DNA of 64,000 nt. Origin: Canna indica. Taxonomy: Eukaryota > Streptophyta > Magnoliopsida > Zingiberales > Cannaceae. The notes under the pieces are model-generated. The model did no database searches, had not been told where the DNA came from, and was given only the letters and a program-made list of their open reading frames with translations. A program made the position numbers and the translations under genes. The stretch is taken from contig CP136893.1 of NCBI GenBank assembly GCA_034359265.1, forward strand, positions 22,266,001-22,330,000, in the 5' to 3' direction. Of this stretch, positions 48,372 through 58,079 are shown piece after piece (the stretch's first letter is position 1; every line of letters begins with the position of its first letter).

Positions 48372-48894
48372 AGTCTAATAAAATATTATTTTAAATATAA
48401 ATCAAAGGGTAAATTACATTATATATCCCAATTTATACTCTCTCTCCTTAATCTATCATATCTTTTTATTTGTATCAAATGAGGTCTTCAATTTTTATTT
48501 CTTTTCAATTATATCCCGCCATCAACATCCTCTTATATATGCTGTTAGAATGATGATGTGGATAAGTTGACTTGGATTAGTAATCCAGTCAGCATCCATA
48601 CAAAACTCCCAATCTACCCCACAACCTATTTTTTATCTTGGTATTTTTCCTCCCCGACCCTTCTCATCCCTGACAGGCCGCCCCCGCCCCTATTGCAGCT
48701 CACTAAGATCGCCCTCCACCAAGGGCGAGAAGGAGCTCGTCCGTCGATACACCAGCGACCCCTTGAAGCTTGCTGAAACAAAGAAAAAAAGAGAAATAAA
48801 TCTCAAGAATGATGTGATATTATGCCTTCTTAATCAGCTTCATGGCTTCAATCGTTTGTCAACCTGCAACGCTGAGGGTGACCAAGAGAAGAGT

Positions 48895-49021
48895 GAGATT
48901 TGATCGCCAAGTTGCATCACCACCTCGTCCTTGATAGAGTCTTCACCGGTGAGGAACTCGAGCTTGATGATGCTCACCTTGATGATGTCGACCTCATTCC
49001 AGATGTTCAAGATCCGTTCCT
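48895..49021 (-). pseudogene. Captured fructokinase fragment (middle/C-terminal part)
   Basis: Minus-strand translation gives RILNIWNEVDIIKVS, then KLEFLTGEDSIKDEVVMQL. This matches the pfkB-family plant fructokinase segment around IWDEADIIKVS..ELEFLTG. It is continuous with the fragment at 51492-51740 if the solo LTR is removed, though the intervening protein is missing. Weaker coding-like sequence continues to about 48660. Confidence 0.8.
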
Positions 49022-49949
49022 TGTTATGCCCAAAAATTTTAAAATAATATTTTATTCTTTAGTGGGGGACTGTGGGCCCGAGTTAGCGGATTGGCGTAGA
49101 GCCGTGGAATTCGAGTAAGCTTTATATATGGAAAAAATGAGGAAAAATATATTTATTTATTTATGTGATTTAGCATTCTAGGATGATGGAGGGTCCCGAG
49201 ACAAATTTAGCGGTTCAATCAGAACTCGAATCGGAGTTAGAACGGATTAGATACGGGTCATTTAAGTCGTTTAATTTAAGTGAGGGGCATTTTGGTCTTC
49301 TGGACACAACAGGGGTCCATAAAAGAGGACCTGGGGCGTGCGGCTAAGGGTTTAGCCACATGCCACCCGATGCATAGAGAGGAGGAGAGAGAGGTGCCAC
49401 CGAGAGGAGGAGGAGCCTATTCGGAGCCAAAATTCGCGAGTTCGTCGGCGTCGATTGAAGGAAGATCCTACACGTCTTCTTCCTCCCCGGTTTCTCCAAA
49501 AAGATGAGTGGATTAGCCCTCTTTTTCCCCTTGTCCTCATCCATGCTGCCGCCCCTATGTCATGGGGATTTCGTCATTTTTTGTTGGATTTTTAGTGAAT
49601 CAAATTGGATATTCGTATTGAGAATTCTATCGTGATCACAACGGTTCTATCTGATGAATTTTTGGGCAATCGACCACTCTTGACTCGAAATGGGAGCAGG
49701 TTTGAAAAAGGATCTTAGAGTGTCTAGGGTTGGGCCGGGAGGGTCTCTTAACGCCTTCTTTTTTCTTCCCATCGGAGTTATTTCACAAAGACTTGTCATG
49801 GTAAGGGAGAAGGGGGAACAAGCACACTTGAAGAGCGCAGTACAACGGAGAGTTGTATGCTGCGTTCGAGAAGGATGAATCGCTCCCGAAAAAGAATCTA
49901 TTGATTCTCTCTCAATTGGTTGGATCGTAGGTGCGATGATTTACTTCAC

Positions 49950-49984
49950 GGGCGAGGTCTCTGGTTCAAGTCCAGGATGGCCCA
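49950..49984 (+). tRNA. trnI-GAU: Plastid-derived trnI-GAU 3' exon (partial, non-functional)
   Basis: GGGCGAGGTCTCTGGTTCAA, then GTCCAGGATGGCCCA, the 3' half of plastid trnI with T-arm and acceptor. The 5' exon with the anticodon is absent and group II intron sequence precedes it, so no tRNA can form. Confidence 0.9.
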
Positions 49985-50048
49985 GCTGCGCCAGGGAAAA
50001 GAATAGAAGAAGCATCTGACTCTTTTATGCATACTCCACTTGGCTCGG

Positions 50049-50086
50049 GGGGATATAGCTCAGTTGGTAGAGCTCCGCTCTTGCAA
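50049..50086 (+). tRNA. trnA-UGC: Plastid-derived trnA-UGC 5' exon (partial, non-functional)
   Basis: GGGGATATAGCTCAGTTGG, then TAGAGCTCCGCTCTTGCAA, the D-arm and anticodon TGC of plastid trnA up to its intron boundary. The 3' exon is missing; ycf1 sequence follows at once. Confidence 0.9.
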
Positions 50087-50415
50087 TTGGTTCAACGGGT
50101 TGTTTTTCTTTTTCAAAGCGGAAAAAAGTCTTTTCATTTTTTTGAAGTCTTCCCAATTCACAATTATCTTGATAGGTATCAAGATAAGAATCTTCGTAAA
50201 CCGGGCTATCTTTATAGCATGTGTTTTTAAAGTGAAAGTGGAATTCATGCTTTGTTTTTTCCTTTCCATTCACTCGGATCTCTTCCGTTTCATCTATTTT
50301 GTCCGGATCATCCTTTTCCTTCGAATAAAGGGAAGGGTCTTCTTCGGTGGATCCCTCTTGTTCCTGTTTAGTCTCCTTCCGAAAGGAAGTTGTTTCTACA
50401 TCGCTTTCTTCCTTA
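50087..50415 (-). pseudogene. ycf1: Plastid ycf1 (TIC214) fragment
   Basis: Minus-strand frame (with small shifts) encodes [52 protein letters not shown] and [11 protein letters not shown], characteristic of Ycf1 of the plastid translocon. It is truncated at both ends. Since grasses have lost ycf1, the donor plastome was not a grass type. Confidence 0.85.
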
Positions 50416-51491
50416 TATATATATACACGTGGTTGTGATGTATTGCGGGAGGAGGCAGAGATTGAGGTATGTCCTAGACATACCCTTATTTACTTATTGT
50501 TCAGCACACCTTACCTTATGTTTATATCCCTGCGTGTGTGATGTTGTGGTGTGATTGTTGCATTTCCTGAAAGCCTCGCTGGTGAGGGGAGGGTATGCCC
50601 CAAAGAGATAGTGTTGGCCTTATTTCGGAAGTCCAACTGGTGAGGGAAGTTCATACCCCCAAAGAGACAGTCCTGATACCCGACCAGTGAGGAAAACGTA
50701 TGTCCCAAAGAGACGGTTCAGAAGAGCATGTCGAAGAGGGGAGAGCATACCCCAAAGAGACGACACTAGCTGGCTGGTAGATCGGAGGCCACATCGACTA
50801 CCTACCCTATGTGGTGATTAGGTCCGACGGGTCCGGGTGAGCATGTGGATTGATGCATTGAGCATGTTTTTATTTTATACTTGGTGGCATATTTCCTGCA
50901 GGTTGCTATATGAGGTTTAGGCAGATTGTCTTGCTAAAAACAAATGCTCTGAATTATGCTTTATTTCCTTATGCTCATATATGTTGTTATTTGATTATTG
51001 CATGATAATGATGATGTGGTGAAAATTGAGGACTGGTCTACCTACTAAGTCCCAGTTGGACTTACCCATCATATCTGATGTTTTGCAGCACCTTAGTTAG
51101 ATCAGAGAGGCACTGGGGTGCGGTAGCACGACTGGTGGCGGCAGGGCAATGGGTCTCGTGACATGTCGTGGTCGAGAGGGATACCCGAGTCATTTTTATT
51201 TCTTTGAGTTATTGAGTTATATCGACTCGGTTTATTTATGTTTCCGCACTTATTTGCTCGAGATGTCTTCTTTAGTAATTAAACTTTTGAAACCATTGTT
51301 TGAACATTAGCTATTATTGAGTTGGTGGTTGGGTTTTTTTTTTAAAATAAAAGTCTTTCTAAAATTCCTTGAAATGCTATTAAATGTTCAGGTTGGGTTT
51401 TGTTTATATGTGGTTTGGTTGGGTTAGGCTTCGGGGTATGTGGCGTACCCTGACCGGTTATATCAAATTTAGGGTGTGACATTCCCGCTAT

Positions 51492-51740
51492 CTACCTTTT
51501 TGATGAGGTCAAGGTTGAGCTCGGCCTAGGGTTCCAGTAGAACATGAACTCTCTCTCCCCATCAGCGCGGAGGGTGACGAAGGCGAGCGCGGTACGCGCC
51601 TCGGTGTCAAACAAAATGCTAGAGTTGTCGACACTGTTGTCGCGGAGGATCACGACGAGCATGCGGCCGAACTCATCATCGCCAAGCTTGCTGATGAAGG
51701 CGAAATGGCCGTCGAGGCGGGTCACGACGATTCCCTTCCA
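51492..51740 (-). pseudogene. Captured fructokinase fragment (N-terminal part)
   Basis: Encodes [36 protein letters not shown] and [20 protein letters not shown] on the minus strand, the pfkB-family ribose/fructose kinase region near the N-terminus ([15 protein letters not shown] and [12 protein letters not shown] are family hallmarks). It is truncated and ends in a stop after [14 protein letters not shown]-rich codon use contrasts with its surroundings. Confidence 0.88.
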
Positions 51741-51748
51741 TAAGCAAT

Positions 51749-53172
51749 GTTATCAAAGATAGTCGCAGGAAATAAACACGACTTTTGAGCTTTTCCCGCA
51801 CCTCTTTCCCATCGATTAGCACACGCCCTGACGTGGGCTCGAGGAAATGCTAAATCAATGAAATGACTGAGCTTTTCTCGTATTCGCTCGAGCTGACAAG
51901 AGCGAGCATCTTCCTAGCGTGCACGTAGGGTGAGATCATGGAACACCTAATGACCACTCCACTACCTAAGCACCCTGTTTAGGATTTTCAAATTAAGTTT
52001 ACTAGATTAAATTGGTTCCCTTACAAGAGGACTTTAACCTGAAGAGACACACTCTCAATCTGAGGCACTTCCACACCCGGAAGTCTCTGCCTTCTTACCG
52101 AGAGTACTCTTCCACCTCAACCCTAAGGGATACCTCAACTAATCCTAGTAAGCTATATTTACACAAGTGACTTTACACCTCCTGTACTCAGGTAACCACT
52201 TAGATCCAAGACCTGACACTAGGTCTTACACAAACTCAACTTTAAACACGTTCAAATAACAATAAAGATTACAATGAAAAGAGCTAAAGAATAAAACCAA
52301 GAATCAGTGCTCATTTCCAAGCCTTCAAGCCTCCAACTCGCCAAGTTGTTGAGCTTGAATTGAAGCCGAGTTGAGGAGAAAATTAGGCGCTTGAGAAAAT
52401 ATTGACAAAAGAATATAGCGCTATTAATCGATCTTTAGAAGGCTCAAAACTCTCTTTTTAATGCTCAATAAAATCTGTAACAAAGGTTAAAAGAGTTATG
52501 AGGGATATTTATAACCTCTCAAAGAAACGACAACTCAACGGGCGAAACACGGGCGAAAAACTAGTTGTTATCATCGTTCGGTTGCATGCCGATCGATCGT
52601 CGGTCGAGCGACCGCTGGCTCAACCTCTATGTGTAGTCGATCGACGGGTTGATCGCCAGACGTGATTCCTACGATCCGCAGTCCGATCGATCTATACGCC
52701 CTCTGCCAAATTTTGGCTTCAGTCGATCGACCGCCCGATCGACCGAAGTAGCCACTGCCAATTTTTGGCACTGTTCGATCGATTGACCAGTCGACCAAAA
52801 TGGCTACTACCATTTTTTAACCCCATTCGGTCGATCGAACCTAGGCTGAACTTGATTTTTTCAGTCTTCTTCTTGCGCGCTTCGTTTTCGGGTTCTGGCC
52901 TTCAACGAGTGATAACTTGGAGAGCTTTCCATGTGGTCTTTAGACTCGTCCAATACCACTTTGATGCACATGTCGAACTTCGAGAAATTTCCGCGACGAA
53001 CCCGAACGCGTTGACCAATGTCCTTCCGACTTTGCGATTTCTCCGATATTTCAGATCGAGGACATTGAGCGCTAACTGATATGAAACCTGAAAGATACTC
53101 TTAATGAACCATTAGTTCCATGTTTATTATCATCAAAACCGAGATTAAGACTAAGGCAAAAAACCTTAGGCC
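51749..53172 (-). mobile_element. LTR-like insertion with GATCGATCG cluster
   Basis: A 1.4-kb block of plausible LTR character in minus orientation: GAGGTTATAAATATCCC gives a TATA box near 52505-52520, and its right end (53085-53172) recurs at 34195-34282. Plus-strand ends TGTTATC.. and ..CTTAGGCCA are approximate. No internal domain is present. Confidence 0.5.
52580..52850. repeat. Cluster of TCGATCGA-type palindromes
   Basis: Within about 270 bases, GATCGATCG, GTCGATCGAC, CGATCGATC, GTCGATCGACC, TTCGATCGATTG and GTCGATCGAAC occur, separated by 30-60 bases, along with related TCGACC/GGTCGA words. A further set lies near 33545-33580. Confidence 0.8.
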
Positions 53173-53179
53173 AATAAAT

Positions 53180-53945
53180 GCATTGTGTATTATGTTTGAG
53201 ATGGCTGGGCTTAGAAGCGTCTCTAGCCGGTATGGCTATTGCCCGACTCAACAAGTGGTTGTGGGGTCTTGAGATTGCACTAGTGAGCCATGCTGGTGTT
53301 AGACCCGAGTGGCGTGGGTCTTCAGATTGCGTTAGTGAGCCACACTGACATTATACCCGAGTGGATTTGGGTTGGATGAGCCATTCCCATCCCGGTTGGG
53401 TACCAGAAGCTAGATAACCATCCTAGTTAAAGGACCCGGGGTTTTAGATCGCTTATGCGAAATTAACTTAAATACAAACATTGTGTTTATGTGAATTGAC
53501 ATGACTTATGTATGATCGGTTATGACTGAGTGATATATATATGCCTGAGATTTAGGTGGAGGTTCGGTAGAATCGCTCACTGAGTTCCTCATGGACTCAC
53601 GGTTTATTTATTTTTGTTTTGCAGATGCTGTCCAGTGAGGTATAGCTAGATGGGCATGACGCAGCTGGAGAGACAAATTGCACCGTTGATCTCGTAGCAG
53701 ACTGAGTTAGAGTCGTAGTCATGTAGTGATTTTCTTTCATGCATTTGAGTCGTATTTTGTTTAGTAAATATTTGGAGTTTGTATTCTTCTTGAACAAAGT
53801 TTTCATTTCATATTAGTGAATTTATTTAATTTTATGTTCAGTCTCATTGTCTTTATTTACCTGCGTGATTTGAATGCATGAGTTAGATTTCGGGGTATTA
53901 TCACATATCTTGGCCGGTCACATGATCTTGAGTTGGGGCATGACA
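53180..53945 (+). mobile_element. Truncated chromovirus-type LTR (3' part)
   Basis: Ends GGTCACATGATCTTGAGTTG, then GGGCATGACA, matching the end of the minus LTR at 58080-60278 (TTGGGGCATGACA and GCAGAxxCxxxCCAGTGAGGTA). The 5' part is missing. It abuts the right TIR of the Mutator-like element and seems to have replaced the inner TIR sequence. Confidence 0.65.
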
Positions 53946-54640
53946 AAATATAAATAAAAAGATGAGATATATTAGGGGGAGAGAGAAAATAAAAATTGAG
54001 ATATATACCATAATTAATCCTAAATCAAAATGTCATTTCATCAAGAATTAGTGTGCTACTTTATTTTGTTGATCACAAAATCAAATACGTTACTGAAGGA
54101 TATAATTAATTTTTAAAGTTCGAGTTAAAATACTATAAAGATAAAAAAAAATTCTCAAAAGTTCTTCAAATTAGTCAATATGCCATTTACAAGTAAAACA
54201 ATTATACCCTATTTATTTTATTGGATAAGGAGAGAAAAGAAAAATTGAGAGAATGGGACGAAATCAATAATTTCACTTAGGAGCTGTTTGGTTGCCTACA
54301 ATTGAATTGTGGGCAACTGGATTTGCAACATTTATAAGAATTGGTTGTTTGATTACCTGCAATTGAATCAATTGCATGATTTAGATTTTGCAGCCTGCAA
54401 ATGCAGGCTACAAAATCGGTTGCAGGCTGCAATTGGCTCCCTGCTGCCCTGATGCCTCAGACTCCCTCTTATTCCTTGACGCCCCGACTTCGCTGCCGAC
54501 TCCCCTACTCCCCTGATGCCGCGGACTCCCCCTACTCGCCGAGGCCCCCAACTTCGCTGCCAACTCCTTACTCCCCCGACGCCCCGGAACTTCACTCACC
54601 TCTGTTGTTTCTATTTGAAGCTCAGACACTCAGGTAATAT

Positions 54641-54682
54641 CTTCTTCTTCTTCTTCTTCTTCTTCTTCTTCTTCTTCTTCTC
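54641..54682. repeat. (CTT)n microsatellite
   Basis: About 14 CTT units within a pyrimidine-rich leader-like stretch inside the PIF-like element. Confidence 0.95.
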
Positions 54683-54959
54683 CATTTAGGTTTCTTCTTC
54701 TGCTGCTGCGAACAAGTCTTTGCTAAAATGGACTGACTTCTTCTTGTTGTTTAGGTACTTCTCCTCTCCTTTTCTTATCCTCCTCCGTGTTTAGGTTTCT
54801 TCAAGGCACCGTCTGATAGGGTTTCTTTTCAGATTGGGTTTCATTGTGGACTTCCTTTCCCAAGCCACAATTGTGGGGTGTAACGGAGGTTGTCATTGTT
54901 TATTGCTAAACCTAATTCTGCAAAATTTATAGGATCATTTCCTAGGACTGCAGTTAATG

Positions 54960-55206
54960 TGAGTGCAGGTTGTCCATGGCCATTACTATGCTCATAACCT
55001 TGCAATTGCTAACGAAGCTCTTGTACTACACACTTGTTACCATACTGGCTTCCATCATTCTTTCTGCCCTACCTGGCCCCATTGACATCAAAGAAGCTTA
55101 CAACATTTGGAAGGTTGACAAGATGGATTTCTTAGCTTGTATTGGAGCGTTTCTTGGTGTATTGTTTGGATCAGTGGAGATTGGTCTTCTCAATGCAGTG
55201 GGTTAA
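54960..55206 (+). pseudogene. Captured group-3 sulfate transporter (SULTR) exon
   Basis: Encodes [38 protein letters not shown], then [20 protein letters not shown] and [11 protein letters not shown]. This is the end of the transmembrane part of plant SULTR3-type sulfate transporters, just before the STAS linker. A splice acceptor-like GTGAGTGCAG precedes it. The rest of the transporter is absent. Confidence 0.85.
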
Positions 55207-56233
55207 TTAGTGCTGATAAATCTCTCTATAGAATTATTACATTAATTGAGAAGAACAATTCTGACTTAATTTGATATTAATTCTCAGGTTAATTATGTCC
55301 TTTTCGAAGGTCATTATAAGCATGTTGTGGCCTAAGATAGAGATGCTTAGAAGGATCCAAGAGACAGATATATTCTACAGTGTGAGGCATGAATAGATGA
55401 TTTTTTGTCTGTTCTCTGTATTGGGGAGTGGAATGTAATTTGCTTTTGATATATTTTTTTTCTATAGACACATTTCTGATATCTATAAATTTATAAAAAT
55501 AATTATTTGATACCTCTTTAAAAATAACATTTATAAAATAAAATGTTTGAGATTTTACGATCCTCCATGATTCTTGTTGTTTGCTAGTTTGATTTAAATT
55601 GAGCTTCTTCAATGAAAAAACTCCATATATTAGATTTCTACACTATTATTAGCTTCACAATAGAAATTGTCATAATATGAATTAGTTTTGATATAAGTTT
55701 CTTTAGTTATTGGTTGCAAGTTGGGTTTAATTCATTGTTATTGCTTTATTTCATTGTTATAATGTGTTTTTTCTTATTTTCTGTTTAAGGTAATAAGAAA
55801 AGGGGTTGAGAGGGCATGTTTATCTACGAGCCCTTCATTTTTAGGTGAAAAAGATGCTTTGTTAGGTAAGTAGGACATGCTCTTTATTTCCTTTCTTTAT
55901 TGAAACCTAAATTCGAAGACTTTTCATACTCAAAATATAATTGTTCTAAATCAAAACTTATGATCTTAAGCTACAGACTAGAGACCTTTGATGTAATAGT
56001 TGCTTAAAATAATGACAATGATGAATAATTCCTTGGTACAAGAAAATAGAATTTAGGAAAAGTTATCAAAGCATGGTGCATTATACATCAATATGGATTG
56101 CAATTGGTTTCATAATCATTTCTTCAACCAACATTGGTGCATTTTGTTTAAAACATGTTGTTCCTTTCTACCATGCTTGAAGAATTACCAAGTATTCTCA
56201 TGTGCTCTTAATTGAATTGCAACCCCTCTCAAC

Positions 56234-56760
56234 CGGGATACAAGATTGGAGATTGCCCTTAGAGCAGCCCAAGTGATTGAGTACATCCACTTGAACTTCC
56301 ATGCTGCTCATGGTGGCATCAAGTCATCCAACATCCTTCTCAACAAGTCAAACAAGGTTCGGGTACGAGACTTGGGCTTAAGCAGTCTAGGCTCCATTCC
56401 AATGTCTAACCAATGTGCCGTTGGCTATCGTGCGCCCGAGGTCACTGATGTTCGATAGATCCCTCAAAAGGTTGATGTTTACGACTTTGGTGTGCTCCTC
56501 ATGGAGCTGCTACGAGGGAAGCCCCCCATGCAGTTGGAGAACAATGAGGACGGAGTAGACCTTCCAAGGTGGGTTCAATCAGTGGTGAGAGAGGAGTGGA
56601 ACTCAGGAGTGTTTGATCTTGAATTGTTGAGGAGGAAATGGTGCAACTTTTGCAATTGGCCATTGATTGTGTTGCACAAGTGCTCGAGAAGAGGCTTTCT
56701 ATGTCTGAGGTTGTGACTAGAATGGAAAAAATATGCAATAATTCTATTAATGGTAATTAA
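56234..56760 (+). pseudogene. Captured LRR receptor-like kinase fragment (RLK902/RKL1 type)
   Basis: Encodes RLEIALRAAQVIEYIH, HGGIKSSNILLNKSNK, VGYRAPEVTDVR, a TAG stop, then [38 protein letters not shown] and VFDLELLR. After a shift it reads [17 protein letters not shown] and [13 protein letters not shown]. This is the C-terminal half of an LRR-III type kinase; such kinases have HG-I-K in place of HRD and are often catalytically weak. Here DFG-like is DLG, and a stop and a frameshift break it. Confidence 0.85.
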
Positions 56761-57555
56761 ATTTTGCTGAAGATTATATAAATTGATAGGTCTCATGGTC
56801 TTGTTTATCTTGACTATGTCTTCTCTCATAGTTTGTCTTCATCATAGGAGTAAGTTCATGGTTCTTTCATTCCATTTCTTTTGACTTGTAATTGTTATAT
56901 GTTGCTTTATTGACTAATCATCAAGTAAGATTGAGTAGCTTGGCTGTTTCATGAAGTTTCTTTGATGTGTTTATATTCCACATGTTTACTTGAATCACTT
57001 GAATCAATGATTGAACCGTGGTTAGCTTGATGTCATTGGGAAACTAGTTATTTCTTCTACTGTTGTACAAGTGGAATTCCCGAAGAAAACCTATATGCTT
57101 CCAAAGTTTTCAAATTTCAACTATTATATGCCAATTTGTCATTTCTTTTTCTCATGCTTTCAAGATTTATTCTTCTGTACTTGGGTGATCATGTGAAGTT
57201 TTCTTTATTTTATTGATTAGAAGACCTTGATGAACAAATGATTCAAATCTGAAGAATCTATTTCATTGTGAAAACGTCATGTTCTTTGCCCTTATTTTTA
57301 TGTGAAATGGAAAGCATGAGATATATAATTCATGAATTGGCAAGCATGAGAACTATAATTCATGAATTGGCAAGTTGCAAGTGTACTTGCAACTTCTATT
57401 TGCGGCCAATCAAACGCCTGCAAATAGAAATTGTAAGTCTACTTGCGGCCTTGCGGGCAACCAAACGATAGGTTGCAAATCCTATTCGCGGGCATTTGCT
57501 TTTGCATGCAAATACTTTTTGCAGCATTTGCACTTGCGGGCAACCAAACGCCACC

Positions 57556-58079
57556 TTAATTGCAAGTTATTTCTAACGTTTATGAGCTACAATTATATAT
57601 AGGCTAGAATTATATATGCACCATATTTGGCATATATGACCCCACATCTTTGCATTTATATCTACTTAGTTAATCTCATATTTGGATAGGGTAATTAAAA
57701 AGTGGGTGAGAAAAGGTGGGATAATATATTACTCTCCTTGTTTGGATATAAATTTTAAATGATGGGGTGTGGAAGAATAATTTTGATGAAAAGACCCTTT
57801 TAGCCATCCATACACATTTACATATAAAATAAAAGTTAACTTATTTATATCATTTAATAATTTATTAAAACAAAAAAATATAAATGTTAATAACCAAACA
57901 TAAAAAAGCAACATATATTTGAAAAAAATGTGAAGATAAACCTGACAATTTGTGTTGGGTCGAAGTTATCGGGCCAGGCCTGCTCGTCTTGGCCCGTTAG
58001 CATGATAACAAAAATTCAAAATCAGACTATCGGTCTTGAACCGTGCTATTGGACCAGATTCAGGCCTAATGTCATGCCC
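57556..58079. other. AT-rich intergenic DNA with truncated hAT-like end
   Basis: No gene. The GGGCCAGGCCTGCTCG-rich stretch (57940-58079) resembles subterminal parts of hAT MITEs and is cut by the LTR starting at 58080. Confidence 0.4.

Larger units (their letters stand above)
41820..48406 (-). mobile_element. L1-type LINE, near full-length, degenerate
   Basis: Read on the minus strand it has an ORF1 with a zinc knuckle (about 48371-47122) and an ORF2 with endonuclease, reverse transcriptase, zf-RVT and RNase H (about 47060-42030), the order of plant L1 elements. A PIF element at 45022-45697 interrupts RT, and the Mutator-like element at 48407 abuts or cuts its 5' end. Many stops show it is dead. 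The 3' end is near 41820-42030, where a tail duplication occurs. Confidence 0.85.
49688..50415. other. Plastid DNA insert (NUPT): trnI-trnA piece joined to ycf1 piece
   Basis: 49688-50086 is colinear with the plastid trnI-GAU intron 3' part, trnI 3' exon, trnI-trnA spacer (GCTGCGCCAGGGAAAAGAA) and trnA-UGC 5' exon. At about 50087 it joins an inverted piece of ycf1. These parts are far apart in a plastome, so the insert was rearranged before or during integration. Its outer edges are approximate. Confidence 0.88.
49022..51481 (+). mobile_element. Solo LTR of a chromovirus-type element, containing a plastid insert
   Basis: Begins TGTTATGCCC and ends GGGTGTGACA, flanked by TTCCT (49017-49021) and TTCCC (51482-51486), a 5-bp duplication with one change. 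CCATAAAAGAGG near 49318 is a TATA box. The end sequence CTTCGGGGTATG..CCTGACCGGTTA resembles the ends of the LTRs at 53180-53945 and 58080-60278. It lies within the captured fructokinase of the Mutator-like element. Confidence 0.8.
48407..54020. mobile_element. Mutator-like (Pack-MULE) element with captured fructokinase, 9-bp TSD
   Basis: TAAATCAAA is duplicated perfectly at 48398-48406 and 54021-54029. The ends are GGGTAAATTACATTATATAT and, reversed, GGATTAATTATGGTATATAT, the same terminal family as 29547-30744. Left TIR sequence runs about 230 bases; the right TIR keeps only its outer 75 bases because LTR insertions and a deletion removed the rest. Cargo is minus-strand fructokinase pieces on both sides of a solo LTR. 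No MURA transposase is seen. Confidence 0.88.
54280..57555. mobile_element. PIF/Harbinger-like Pack element with sulfate-transporter and LRR-kinase fragments
   Basis: Ends are GGAGCTGTTTGGTTGCC and, reversed, GGTGGCGTTTGGTTGCC (14 of 17 matching), flanked by TTA on both sides (54277-54279, 57556-57558). Terminus-like words (GCGGGCAACCAAACG, GCCAATCAAACGCC) recur near 57408 and 57449, so the right end may be layered. The interior has no transposase but carries exons of two host genes, both on the plus strand. Confidence 0.75.

Noticed and set aside
49950..50086. Functional tRNA genes for isoleucine and alanine
   Set aside because: Only one exon of each plastid intron-containing tRNA is present, and the order and fusion show an inactive plastid insert.
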